Below are positions 8,025 through 16,726 of a stretch of DNA of 64,000 nt, in pieces. The notes under the pieces were generated by a model, which was not told the DNA's origin, did no database searches, and was given only the letters and a program-made list of their open reading frames with translations. The stretch comes from Terricaulis sp. Its GTDB lineage: Bacteria; Pseudomonadota; Alphaproteobacteria; Caulobacterales; Aquidulcibacteraceae. Numbering within the stretch: position 1 is the first letter of the stretch; each line of letters begins with the position of its first letter. The stretch is from contig JANPZV010000005.1 of assembly GCA_024707365.1 (NCBI GenBank), positions 1,612,001 to 1,676,000 of the forward strand. Reading direction: 5' to 3'. Position numbers and translations under genes: made by a program.

Positions 8025-8414
8025 GTGGCGCGTCTTATCGATGACGAGCAACTGGATGCGATCCGCCAGCACGCTCGCTTTGGTGCGCGTATCGACTGGC
8101 CGGTGTCGATCCGATCCATCTACGATGCTTCTGCAAAATGGAGCGACCCCAAGAACGGGGAGTATCAAATTGTCCACGAGTTCGATTTCTTGTTTACACC
8201 GCAGCATGAAATCTACTTTGCATTGGCGATCTTCGGACAAGAGTTCGTCATCAACTTGGGCGGGCCCTCGCTGGAGGGTTGGGAGGCTTGGCTAAGGGAC
8301 AACGAACAGCGCTCGCCTCTTCATCATGGGAAGAATGCTGGAGTGAACACGCCCGTAGTAAGCAGATCTCAGCCTGTTGGAGAGTTGGGCAATTTGATTT
8401 TCTTCACCGAGTGA
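8025..8414 (+). CDS. Hypothetical protein next to the IS3 end, possibly 5'-truncated
   Basis: A 129-residue acidic protein read from a GTG three bases after the IS3 end (ARLIDDEQLDAIRQHARFGA). It has a well-formed soluble composition (EFDFLFTPQHEIYFALAIFG, FVINLGGPSLEGWEAWLRDN). No ribosome site precedes the GTG because the upstream bases belong to the insertion, so the natural start was probably lost. No domain is recognised. It lies 193 bp upstream of the large ATPase gene. Confidence 0.5.
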   Translation: MARLIDDEQLDAIRQHARFGARIDWPVSIRSIYDASAKWSDPKNGEYQIVHEFDFLFTPQHEIYFALAIFGQEFVINLGGPSLEGWEAWLRDNEQRSPLHHGKNAGVNTPVVSRSQPVGELGNLIFFTE

Positions 8415-8607
8415 CATGGGCGCGTCGTAGTCATACGGGCTAGCATTGTTCGAGATATACTCGCGGGTGTGGCCCGGCTGGACGAGTCACTTTTCTTGCG
8501 TTACCGAAATAATCGCGGCCGCTTCAGGTGAGGGTTGAGCTGTAGCGGATCGGGTATCCTCCGAGTGAGTCGCCACAGCGAAGTTGATATAGCTAGAAGA
8601 GCCGTCG

Positions 8608-10774
8608 ATGGATCGGGTGAAGATCGAACTGAAGAACTGCTACGGCATAAAAGCTCTATCCCACGAGTTCGATTTCAAGGCGCGTAGGGCTTTCGCGATC
8701 TACGCGGCGAACGGGGTGATGAAATCCTCGCTTGCGCAGACTTTGCGCGACGCTGCGAGCAAGGTGCCGTCGCGCGACAGAATATTTCCTGACCGAGAGA
8801 CGTCGCGACACCTGATCGACGAAACGGGAGCTGAGATCGAAGGCGATCGGATTTTTGTTGTTCAAAGTTACGACGAGACGTTCGGGCCGAGCGAGAAAAC
8901 GTCGACGCTTCTGGTCGATGCGGCGCTCCGAAAAAGAATACGCCGGTCTTCATAAGGTGATCGACGAGGCCAAGAGGCGCCTTCTCGACGCTGTGCGCGA
9001 ACAGGCGGGCTCCCGTGCCGATTTCGACGCCGAAATCTCGACTGCGTTCACGAGTTCGAGCGATGAGTTTGAAACGGCGGTAAAGCGTATCTCTCGTGAG
9101 GTTTCAGATCTCAAGGAAACGCCTCTCGCGAGCGTTCGCTACGATGTGATCTTCGACGAAAAAGTCCTAAAGGCGCTGGAGCCGCTGAAAAACGACATCG
9201 AGAGCTACGTCCGCCGCTACAATGAGCTTCTGGCGTCATCGACCTATTTCAAGAAAGGCACCTTCGATTATTACAACGCTGGGCAGATCGCGAAGAGTCT
9301 TGCAGACAATGGGTTCTTCGACGCAAAGCACACCATTCTTCTCAAATCCGGGAAGGACTCGAAGGAGGTTGAAACTCAATCGGAGTTGACGGAGATCGTT
9401 GCGGCCGAGAAGGTCGCCATAATTGGTGATGCGAAGCTCCGCAAGGCTTTCGACGATATAGCGAAGAAGCTGGAGAAAAACGCCGAGCTGCGCGTTTTTC
9501 TGCGCTATCTGCAAGAGAACGAGCCGATCCTTAGCCGCATGAGTAACGTGGCCAAGCTCCGAGAAGACGTCTTGAAATCCTACCTCTCGGTGCACCTCGA
9601 TCTCTACCTGGACTTGCTGCTTAAGTACGACACCGTGGCGAAGCGGCGCGCGGAAATCGAGGAGGCGGCGCGCAAGCAACGCACCCAATGGGAAGAGGTC
9701 ATTAGAATTTTTAACGAGCGGTTCTACGTCCCCTTTAAGCTCGAAGCGCGCAATCGTACCGAGGTGATCCTCGGGGATGCGCCGATCGTTGACTTGGGGT
9801 TCTCGTATATCGATGGGAATGACAGCGCGGAGGTAACGCGTGGCGAGCTACTTAAGGCGCTGAGCACCGGCGAGAAGAAAGCCCTCTACGTTCTTAACGT
9901 GATATTCGAGGTCGAAACCAGACGGCGTGCCAAGCAGGAGACATTGCTCATTGTCGATGATATCGCGGATTCCTTCGACTACCAGAACAAGTACGCGATC
10001 ATTCAATATCTAAAAGACATCAATGAAGATGGTCTCTTTAGACAGGTCATTCTCACCCACAACTTCGACTTCTTCCGCACGCTTGAGAGTCGATTTGTCG
10101 GTTATCCCGGCTGTCTAATGGCATCAAAGACCGGAACGCAGGTCACGCTTACCAAGGCCGCCGGCATACGAAACGTCTTCGCAAATGACTGGAAGCCGAA
10201 CTTCTTTACAGACGACAGGAAAAAGCTGGCGTCTATTTGCTTTTTGCGAAATTTGATCGAAATGACACGTGGGGAGAACGATCCGAATTATCTTACCCTC
10301 ACGTCCATGCTCCACGTGCGGGCAGATTCAGGCACGCTCACAGTAGGCGTTCTGGATCGTATCTATAACGGACTGTGCGGCACCAACGGAAAATCGGCCA
10401 ACGCGAAATCGACGATTCATGACGTTCTTGATCACGAGGCGACGGCCTGCCTGACAGCGCAAACGGGCATCAATCTTGAAAACAAGATTGTTATGGCGAT
10501 GGCGACGAGGATTGCTGCGGAAAAATTCATGCTGAGTGCGATAAACGACCCGGCCTTTGTCGCGGCGATCACAAGCAATCAGACGCAAGCGCTGATCGCG
10601 AAATTCAAGAAAGTGAAGCAAGCTAACACGGCGGCGATCGAAACCTTGGATAAGGTGTCCCTGATGACGCCGGAAAACATCCATGTGAACTCTTTTATGT
10701 ATGAACCAATCCTCGATATGTCGGAAGAGCATCTGAAGAGGCTCTACGTGGAAGTAAAAGCGTTGCTCCCGTGA
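8608..10774 (+). CDS. Large ABC-type ATPase of PrrC/RloC style, frameshifted; possible defence protein
   Basis: Two frames joined near 8936 give about 720 residues. The N-terminus has a variant Walker A (FAIYAANGVMKSSLAQTL, where Met replaces the usual second Gly). A long helical middle (KLRKAFDDIAKKLEKNAELR, VAKRRAEIEEAARKQRTQWE) is coiled-coil like. The C-terminal half of the nucleotide domain has an ABC signature (LLKALSTGEKKALYVLNVIF), Walker B (TLLIVDDIADSFDYQNKY) and an H-loop (QVILTHNFDFFRTLESR). A region FLRNLIEMTRGENDPNYLTL then follows with R-x3-E and a later His. The break is one extra A in CGAAAAAGAA; removing it restores ALRKEYAGLHKV. Related ATPases act in anti-phage defence and often lie near restriction systems, as here. 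The stop overlaps a further ATG (TGATG). Confidence 0.7.
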
Positions 10775-10984
10775 TGGGTTTTGTCCCGGGATCTCGTTTT
10801 CACCGTGACCGCGCCGGCGGAAAGCGTGGGGCGACCGGAAGCGTCACGCTTAAGTGGTTCGCGATGTCGATAGCGTCGGTCCCGAACTTTTGCGCTGACG
10901 CCGGCGCTTCGCGGAGCCTACTTTTCGCGAGCAACTTGTGATGGCTTGCGGGCGTGGACGCCTTGGCGTCAAATCCAAACATCT
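10775..10984. other. Remnant region between the ATPase and the second IS3 element
   Basis: An ATG at 10774-10776 overlaps the ATPase stop and opens a 55-codon frame (MGFVPGSRFHRDRAGGKRGA) that ends at 10941. The overlap suggests an original second gene in the operon, but the peptide resembles nothing known and may be scrambled. A minus-strand frame also spans the stretch. I support no function. Confidence 0.3.
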
Positions 10985-11002
10985 TGACGTGACCCCCGTT
11001 TC

Positions 11003-11893
11003 TCATCCAGCGGGGACTGGAGTCCGGTCGTCATCAAACGCCCCCGATGGGCGTTGTTCAAGCTCTTCATTTTCCGTCCATCGCGCGGCGTAGGCGACTG
11101 GCGTCAGCCAGCCGAGTTTCCCGTGCGGGCGATGGTGGTTGTAATCGTCGCGCCACGCCGCCAGGGCGATGCGCGCGTGCGGCAGCGAGCGGAACAGCGT
11201 CTCGTTGAGAAGCTCGTCCCGCAGCCGGCCATTGAAGCTTTCGCTGAAGGCGTTCTGCTGCGGCTTCCCGGGCTGGATGTATTGCCAACCGACGCCGCGC
11301 TCATCGGCCCATTTCAGGATCGCGTTCGAGGTCAGCTCGGTCCCGTTGTCGGAGGTCACCGTCGCTGGCCGGCCACGCCAGGCGATGATGCGATCCAGCT
11401 CGCGCGCGACCCGCACGCCCGAGATCGAGGTGTCCGCGATCAGCGCCAGACATTCGCGCGTGCAATTATCGACCACGGCCAACACGCGGAAGCGGCGACC
11501 GTCTGTCATCTGATCGTGCACAAAGTCGAGCGACCAGCAGGCGTTGGGGCGATCCGGCGCCGCCATCGGCGCGCGCAGGCCCAAGGCGCGTTTGCGGCCA
11601 CCGCGACGGCGCACCATCAGCCGCTCTTCCTGATAGATGCGTTGCACGCGCTTCTTGTTCACCAGCCGACCCTCCCGGCGCAGCAGGATGTAAAGGCGAC
11701 GATAGCCGAAGCGCCGCCGCTCGTGCGCCAGAGCCCTGATGCGGGCGCGCAGGTCGGCGTCGTCAGGCGTCGTGCGCTGGTAACGCACGCTGGTCCGATC
11801 GACGCCGATCACCCGGCACGCCCGCCGCTCGCTCATCTCGTGCGTCGTTTCGAGATGCGCGACGGCTTCTCGCCGATGTGCGGGCGTCACCAT
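11003..11893 (-). CDS. IS3-family transposase OrfB (DDE integrase core)
   Basis: The 296-residue product starts at an ATG embedded in the OrfA slippage site. An N-terminal HTH_21 segment ([20 protein letters not shown]) leads to the rve core. The catalytic acids lie in [39 protein letters not shown] and [20 protein letters not shown]. The tail [20 protein letters not shown] is typical of the IS407 group. In the element it is made as an OrfAB fusion by -1 frameshifting. It appears intact. Confidence 0.92.
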   Translation of the reverse strand: MVTPAHRREAVAHLETTHEMSERRACRVIGVDRTSVRYQRTTPDDADLRARIRALAHERRRFGYRRLYILLRREGRLVNKKRVQRIYQEERLMVRRRGGRKRALGLRAPMAAPDRPNACWSLDFVHDQMTDGRRFRVLAVVDNCTRECLALIADTSISGVRVARELDRIIAWRGRPATVTSDNGTELTSNAILKWADERGVGWQYIQPGKPQQNAFSESFNGRLRDELLNETLFRSLPHARIALAAWRDDYNHHRPHGKLGWLTPVAYAARWTENEELEQRPSGAFDDDRTPVPAG

Positions 11894-12153
11894 TTTTTTC
11901 CGAGCAGGTCTTTCAGCGCCGCGTTGTCGAGCATCGCATCGGCCAACAGCCGCTTCAGCTTGGCGTTCTCCGCCTCCAGGCCTTTCAGCTTCTGGGCGTC
12001 GGCTACGTCCATGCCGCCATATTTGGCCTTCCAGGCATAGAAACTCGCGCTCGACATCCCGTGCTTGCGGCAGAGGTCGGCCGTGACCACGCCCGCCTCG
12101 TGCTCACGCAGGATTCCAATGATCTGCTCTTCGCTGAACCGCTTCCGTTTCAT
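11887..12153 (-). CDS. IS3-family transposase OrfA
   Basis: The 88-residue DNA-binding subunit starts at the ATG at 12151-12153 ([20 protein letters not shown]). It has the family helix-turn-helix ([26 protein letters not shown]) and a leucine zipper ([20 protein letters not shown]). The gene ends in GGAAAAAAATGGTGA, where seven A residues form the slippery site and the OrfB ATG overlaps the stop. That arrangement is diagnostic for programmed -1 frameshifting in IS3 elements. Confidence 0.92.
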   Translation of the reverse strand: MKRKRFSEEQIIGILREHEAGVVTADLCRKHGMSSASFYAWKAKYGGMDVADAQKLKGLEAENAKLKRLLADAMLDNAALKDLLGKKW

Positions 12154-12215
12154 CTTCCGGCTCCTAATAGGGCCGGACTCTAGCGCCAGATGGAGGAGTT
12201 TGCGGGGGCACGTCA

Positions 12216-12420
12216 GCTCGATGTGCATCAACTGATCGTGCCGGACCTCACATTGAGAGAGCGCCTCTTTCTACAGAGAGATGTCGTCGGGAAATCGCGA
12301 GAAGAGTTGGTGGCCGGACTGGGATTCAAGCGCGCTGGCGAGATCGAAGTGGCCGACTTCCTCGAGAACTATAAGCGCTACTACCGGTTTTATCCGACGT
12401 TGCTCACCGCTGACGTTTGA
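12216..12420 (+). pseudogene. C-terminal fragment of a gene cut by the IS3 element
   Basis: In-frame sequence resumes directly after the IS right end (LDVHQLIVPDLTLRERLFLQ) and runs to a stop at 12420 (DFLENYKRYYRFYPTLLTAD, V). The apparent ATG at 12190 lies inside the IS end and is not the natural start. The fragment is acidic and helical with no recognisable domain. It may be the remaining 3' end of the gene that followed the ABC-type ATPase, whose start codon overlaps the ATPase stop. The IS would then have replaced the middle. It is convergent with the nuclease-like gene, with only 5 bp between stops. Confidence 0.5.
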
Positions 12421-12425
12421 GCTAC

Positions 12426-13355
12426 TTAGAGACGCTTGAGCGCCGGCGAGAACACGTACTCGGCCGAATACTGCACGCCGCCTAACTCGACCGATATATC
12501 GCCGTGCTCATCGACGACAACGTCGCTGCGTTCTCTCAGCGCCGTGTGCAGTGCAACGACGCTGCCTTTTGCGAACCGCTTCACCACAACCGGAATGCAA
12601 AACGCAAAAGCCTCATCTTTCAAAATTGCCAGCGTTTGATTGGCGATCTGCTCGGCGATAATCGGATCGCCGATCTTGACCTCCACCGCGATGGCGCCGG
12701 TCTCCAGCTTGCCGTCCTGCATGCGCGTCGCTTGATAGAGCGCGTCGATCTCGACAGCGGCGAGCTTCACGTTGTTCTGCAAATGTACAACTTCGCGAAC
12801 GCCCCAGCCGACCGCGTGGCTGGACGAGGCCAAGAAGTGCTCGATCAGATGCAAACGCGCCGAGAGCTGAGCCAGGGATTGCTCGTCTTCGCGTACGATT
12901 TCGCGCGTCGCCAAAGGCAGGCTCAGAGTTTCCAACACGAAGCTCGACTGGCCCGGCTGCGGTTGGAAATCGTCGGGGAAGGGGTCTTCGCCCTCTGCAA
13001 GCGGCACAAATTCGAAGCATCGTCCCTCGCCGGTGCGCTGGCGCGCCGTGTAGCCCGCGTCGCGGATAGAGTCGGGCCAGTTCTTATTGCGCGCCGCAGA
13101 TCTCAAATAGTCTTTGATGAAGTTGGCGGGATTTCTCGTCGACAGCTCCGTCAAACCGGCCGCGTTCGTCTGAGCAATTGCATCGCTGACCGCCTGTAGC
13201 GTAACCATAGGTTCGCTCAACGTCTTCGACGTTGCGTCGTAGCGCTTGGCGAACAGCGCCTCGAATACGTGGTTCTTCGACAGCGGTCGACTCCGGTTTT
13301 TATCGTTCTTGTCGGCAAAGCAGCACAAAGCGCCCGATTCAGCCAGGGCTTTCAC
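12426..13355 (-). CDS. Probable type II restriction endonuclease, PD-(D/E)XK fold
   Basis: A 309-residue protein that is divergent from vsr and dcm. A nuclease-like core is visible near residues 205-235: AVEIDALYQATRM, then LETGAIAVEVKIGDPIIAEQ, giving Asp...Glu-Val-Lys as in PD-(D/E)XK enzymes. An N-terminal segment (SKNHVFEALFAKRYDATSKT) may bind DNA. Position in a cytosine methyltransferase/Vsr cluster supports the role of cutting DNA that lacks the cognate methylation. The target site cannot be predicted. The start at 13353-13355 leaves a 50-bp promoter gap to vsr. An internal ATG (MVTLQAVSDA) is the alternative. Confidence 0.65.
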   Translation of the reverse strand: MKALAESGALCCFADKNDKNRSRPLSKNHVFEALFAKRYDATSKTLSEPMVTLQAVSDAIAQTNAAGLTELSTRNPANFIKDYLRSAARNKNWPDSIRDAGYTARQRTGEGRCFEFVPLAEGEDPFPDDFQPQPGQSSFVLETLSLPLATREIVREDEQSLAQLSARLHLIEHFLASSSHAVGWGVREVVHLQNNVKLAAVEIDALYQATRMQDGKLETGAIAVEVKIGDPIIAEQIANQTLAILKDEAFAFCIPVVVKRFAKGSVVALHTALRERSDVVVDEHGDISVELGGVQYSAEYVFSPALKRL

Positions 13356-13405
13356 CTGAAGTGCGCTCTCGCCGCCGCGCTCAAGCGTCAGTAAAACGCA
13401 CGGCG

Positions 13406-13825
13406 ATGGCCGATACCCGATCCCCCGAACAGCGCCGGCGCATCATGCAAAGCGTGGGAACGCGCGACACCGGGCCTGAGAAATTGGTGCGGTCGTTGTT
13501 GCATCGCGCAGGCTACCTCTTCCGATTGCATCGGCGCGACTTGCCTGGACGACCCGACATTGTGTTGCCTACGAAACGAGCGGTCATATTTGTGCACGGC
13601 TGCTATTGGCACGGACACGGCTGCGCGAAAGGACAGCTGCCGAAATCGCGGCTTGACTATTGGGGCGAGAAGATAGAAACAAATAGAGAACGTGACGCGC
13701 GGAATCGTCGCGATCTCAAGCGCCTAGGATGGGCGAGCGCAGTGGTGTGGCAGTGCGAATTGAAGCGGCCCGAGGGGGTGCTGCAACGCCTGCAAAAATT
13801 CTTAGAGAAGCGTTCGCCACGATGA
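13406..13825 (+). CDS. vsr: Very short patch repair endonuclease
   Basis: The 139-residue product from the ATG at 13406 opens with the family signature (DTRSPEQRRRIMQSVGTRDT, GPE). It then has LHRRDLPGRPDIVLPTKRAV with the metal-binding Asp and IFVHGCYWHGHGC with the conserved His/Cys residues. Vsr nicks beside T:G mismatches that arise when 5-methylcytosine deaminates, which limits mutation at methylated sites. It lies 46 bp before the C5 methyltransferase, the expected partner. A longer open frame upstream is not used because it crosses the divergent nuclease gene. Confidence 0.93.
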   Translation: MADTRSPEQRRRIMQSVGTRDTGPEKLVRSLLHRAGYLFRLHRRDLPGRPDIVLPTKRAVIFVHGCYWHGHGCAKGQLPKSRLDYWGEKIETNRERDARNRRDLKRLGWASAVVWQCELKRPEGVLQRLQKFLEKRSPR

Positions 13826-13871
13826 CCTGGACCTTAGAATCGGTGTCGGTTCAAACCGAACGGGATTTGCC

Positions 13872-15194
13872 ATGCCACGACCGATTGCAATCGACCTTTT
13901 CGCCGGCGCAGGCGGCTTAAGTCTCGGCTTAGAACAGGCGGGCTTTGACGTCGTCGCAGCGGTCGAAATCGATCCGGTGCACGCCGCGGTTCATAAGTTC
14001 AATTTTCCCGATTGCGCCGTACTTGCGACTTCGGTCGTGGGCCTGAGCGGCAAGCGCATTCGCGCCGTCGCCGGCATTGGCAGGCGCAAAGTCGATCTCG
14101 TCGCGGGCGGCGCGCCTTGCCAAGGTTTCTCGATGATCGGCCAACGCGCGCTCGACGATCCGCGCAACTCGCTGGTGCGCGAATTCGTGCGCATCGTGCG
14201 CGAACTGAACGCTGACTACTTCATCTTCGAGAACGTCAAAGGTCTGACGCTCGGCAAACAGAAGTCGTTTTTGAACGAGATCGTCGCCGAGTTCGAAGGC
14301 TGCGGCTACAATGTGCGCAAGCCTTGGAAGGTGCTGAACGCGGCCGAATACGGCGCTCCGCAGAACAGAGAGCGTCTCATCCTGTTCGGCGCCAAGAAAG
14401 GGCTTGCGATCCCGGAATATCCCGCCGCGCTCTTCACGCCGGCCGACGAAGACCAACAGAGCTTAGGCTTGCCCATCGGCCCGAGTTGTTCGGACGCGCT
14501 TGCCGATTTGCCCGATGCGGAAAAGTTCGCAGCTTTGCTCGATCGCGATTGGGTCAAGACCAAAACGATGGCGAAGCCAAAGTCGGACTACGCGCGCGCC
14601 ATGCGCTGCGTCGACGACGCCTCGTGGGGCTACGGTTACGCGCGTAGGTGGGATCCGACTATCCTGACCGGCAGCATGCGCACCGACCACTCCGACATCT
14701 CTCGTCGCCGCTTTAAGGCGACCGAAGGCGGCGACACCGAGCCTGTTTCCCGTTTCTTCAGGCTCCATGCGAACGGCCTCAGCAATACGTTGCGCGCTGG
14801 CACCGATGCTGCGCGCGGCGCATTCACCAGCCCGCGGCCTATTCACTACAAGTATGCGCGCTGCGTCACCGTGCGCGAGATGGCGCGTCTGCACGGTTTT
14901 CCGGACTGGTTCAGACTCCACGCCACTAAATGGCACGGCGCGCGCCAGATCGGCAATTCTGTGCCGCCTCCGCTTGCACGCGCGGTCGGAGCGAGCGTCG
15001 TGCGCGCCATGGGCCATAAACCCCGGCGCCCGAAGCGCGTCCTCGAACTTGGCAACACGTCGCTCGTCGAGATCGGCATGGCCGAAGCGGCGGCTCTGTT
15101 CGGCATCGAGGTACCCATCGGTCGGCGCGACAAGAAGAGCGGCGCCAAGAAGCGTAAGCAATGGGAAATAGAGGCCGAGCGCTTGGCGGCCTAA
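13872..15194 (+). CDS. dcm: DNA (cytosine-5) methyltransferase
   Basis: A 440-residue C5 methyltransferase with motifs in order: I (DLFAGAGGLSLGLEQAGF), IV with the catalytic Cys (GGAPCQGFSMIGQRALDD), VI (FENVKG), VIII (QNRERLILFGA) and X (QIGNSVPPPLARAVGASVVR). A variable target-recognition region lies between VIII and X (about residues 185-320). A basic C-terminal tail follows (RRDKKSGAKKRKQWEIEAER). It transfers methyl from S-adenosylmethionine to cytosine C5 and protects DNA from the neighbouring nuclease. The gene is intact. Its stop overlaps the 3' end of the convergent exonuclease gene by four bases. Confidence 0.95.
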   Translation: MPRPIAIDLFAGAGGLSLGLEQAGFDVVAAVEIDPVHAAVHKFNFPDCAVLATSVVGLSGKRIRAVAGIGRRKVDLVAGGAPCQGFSMIGQRALDDPRNSLVREFVRIVRELNADYFIFENVKGLTLGKQKSFLNEIVAEFEGCGYNVRKPWKVLNAAEYGAPQNRERLILFGAKKGLAIPEYPAALFTPADEDQQSLGLPIGPSCSDALADLPDAEKFAALLDRDWVKTKTMAKPKSDYARAMRCVDDASWGYGYARRWDPTILTGSMRTDHSDISRRRFKATEGGDTEPVSRFFRLHANGLSNTLRAGTDAARGAFTSPRPIHYKYARCVTVREMARLHGFPDWFRLHATKWHGARQIGNSVPPPLARAVGASVVRAMGHKPRRPKRVLELGNTSLVEIGMAEAAALFGIEVPIGRRDKKSGAKKRKQWEIEAERLAA

Positions 15195-16108
15195 CCATTT
15201 GCTACTCCAACCATAATCGTGACGAGTACCGCCGAGGTCGCCGGCGCCTTGAACACGGTCACATCGCGATCGCCGCCATAGACGTCCGTCCTGAGCCAAT
15301 CGAGTTCGGCTTGGGGGTCATTGGTCATGATCCACCAGGCCTTGACGCGCTTTCCTTCGCCGTCGTCCCAGCGATAGCCGCGCGCCTTGAGCGACGCGCG
15401 TTGTTCGAAGGCTGTATCTTCGGCGCGCACGATCCAGAGCTGGCGGCGGGCGCATTCGAGCAGGGCGCTGAGCCCGAGCTTGCCTGAGGTTGGCAGGGGA
15501 AGCGTTAACAGGAAGAGCGCCGCTTCGGCATCCGACAATGCGCGGTGCCCCTCATGAAACCAGCCGCGGGACCACAAGAGATAGTCGAGTTTTGCCGATC
15601 CGGCGCCCTCGGCCTTCCAGTCAATCTCCGCGAACGAACACGCCCAATGCTTCTCTTCAAAGATGGGCCAATGCTTTTCCACCATCGGGCGGTCGAAGGC
15701 GGCGTTGTGGGCGATGACGATATGCGCAGGCCCGATGATTGCTTTTATGCGTTCCGGATCGATGATTTGGCCTTTGACCATCTCATCATTGATGCCGTGA
15801 ATCTTGCTGCTCTCAAGCGGGATCGGGAAGGATGGCTCGCGGAAGGCATTGAGTGCGGCGTCCGCATCGACGCGCACGACCGCGCCGGTGTCGCGTTCGT
15901 ATTCGAACGGCAGAAGCGCCAGTTCGATAACTTCATCTGTGTCGGGATCGAGCCCCGTCGTCTCGGTGTCGACGAAGACGCCCTGCCGGGTTTCGCTGCT
16001 TGCGCTTTGGAGCGGCCAATCGCCAGGCGGCGGGACGCGCCGCAACAAGCGGAAGTCTGGACTGGCCTCGATGAGGCGGGCAGCTTCGGGAATGTCCATC
16101 TGCGCCAT
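15191..16108 (-). CDS. DEDDh-type 3'-5' exonuclease (DnaQ/epsilon-like)
   Basis: A 305-residue protein with the exonuclease motifs: ExoI GVFVDTETTGLDPDTDEVIE (Asp and Glu), ExoII AHIVIAHNAAFDRPMVEKHW (Asp) and ExoIII HEGHRALSDAEAALFLL (His and Asp). The N-terminal 40 residues and the C-terminal 100 residues (ARRQLWIVRAEDTAFEQRAS, ARGYRWDDGEGKRVKAWWIM) form an accessory domain seen in stand-alone relatives found on genomic islands. It probably trims single-stranded DNA in repair or in island processing. Intact, with no polymerase partner nearby. Confidence 0.88.
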   Translation of the reverse strand: MAQMDIPEAARLIEASPDFRLLRRVPPPGDWPLQSASSETRQGVFVDTETTGLDPDTDEVIELALLPFEYERDTGAVVRVDADAALNAFREPSFPIPLESSKIHGINDEMVKGQIIDPERIKAIIGPAHIVIAHNAAFDRPMVEKHWPIFEEKHWACSFAEIDWKAEGAGSAKLDYLLWSRGWFHEGHRALSDAEAALFLLTLPLPTSGKLGLSALLECARRQLWIVRAEDTAFEQRASLKARGYRWDDGEGKRVKAWWIMTNDPQAELDWLRTDVYGGDRDVTVFKAPATSAVLVTIMVGVANG

Positions 16109-16276
16109 TAGCGCTTATGCTTGGATATCAGGCAATCGCTTTCGAAGTCAGCATGTCAAATGACCGCCAGCCTGCGCCCTTCGCGCGCGCAGTGCTGCCC
16201 AGCAGCTTCAGCAAAGCCGGTTGCGTCGAAGGCCGATTGGCGTACGTCGACGCGGTTCAAGTGCGATGACGTGAAG

Positions 16277-16726
16277 CTATTCCTCAGTTCGACGCACGAC
16301 GAGGCCGGGTACACGCTTGGCAAGCTCGGCCATTGCGCTTTGCTTGGCAGCGTCGAGGAGCTTTTGCGGAATGAAGCCGTAAAGCGCGTCCGCCGGATTG
16401 CTGCCGGGCACGGGCCTGAGATCGGGACCAGGCCAAACGAAACGATTGAGCGTCGCTATGCTGATCCAGGATCGGTCCGCATCGAGACCCAAATGCGCAC
16501 GCACGCGCTGTGGCATCTCTACAGCGGGCGCGCCTTGGTCTGGTGGGACAGTGGTGATGGGGGCGACGACGACTTCTTCCCCGTCGGCCAAGAGCACGAG
16601 CACGACGACGGGCCGATCCTTTGCGCCTTCGGCCTGACCGCGCTCAGCCTCGTGCTTCCACAGGAAGCTATAGTGCAGGACCATACCCGCTTGCGGCGCC
16701 TGCGGTATCATCTCGTGGCTGGTCAC
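16277..16726 (-). CDS. PemK/MazF-like toxin
   Basis: A 149-residue protein whose first half has the CcdB/MazF-fold pattern: GMVLHYSFLWKHEAERGQAE, then KDRPVVVLVLLADGEEVVVA with the usual 'RP.VV' strand, and ITTVPPDQGAPAVEMPQRVR. MazF-type toxins cut mRNA at short sequences and halt growth until neutralised by an antitoxin. The start ATG overlaps the antitoxin stop (ATGA at 16723-16726), as in a coupled toxin-antitoxin pair. The toxin is longer than classic MazF by a C-terminal helical tail (KLLDAAKQSAMAELAKRVPG). Confidence 0.75.
   Translation of the reverse strand: MTSHEMIPQAPQAGMVLHYSFLWKHEAERGQAEGAKDRPVVVLVLLADGEEVVVAPITTVPPDQGAPAVEMPQRVRAHLGLDADRSWISIATLNRFVWPGPDLRPVPGSNPADALYGFIPQKLLDAAKQSAMAELAKRVPGLVVRRTEE

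Larger units (their letters stand above)
10985..12215 (-). mobile_element. IS3-family (IS407-like) insertion sequence
   Basis: OrfA and OrfB are flanked by imperfect inverted repeats. The left end reads TGACGTGACCCCCG from 10985. The right end, complemented from 12215, reads TGACGTGCCCCCGC, with further matches inward (CTCATCCAGCGGGGACTGGA against CTCCATCTGGCGCTAGA, then GTCCGG). Length about 1.23 kb fits the family. Flanking triplets differ (TCT before, GCT after), so no target duplication is evident. Confidence 0.85.

Noticed and set aside
8025-8414. Treating 6703-6765 and 8025-8414 as two halves of one gene split by the IS3
   Set aside because: The frames do not join even when a 3- or 4-base duplication is removed, so continuity cannot be shown.
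10800-11006. Minus-strand ORF of 68 codons before the second IS3 element
   Set aside because: It runs through the IS left end, has no recognisable domain, and competes with a plus-strand frame. Coding support is lacking.
12190-12231. ATG at 12190 as the natural start of the 12216-12420 gene
   Set aside because: The ATG and following codons lie inside the IS3 right inverted repeat, so this start was created by the insertion.
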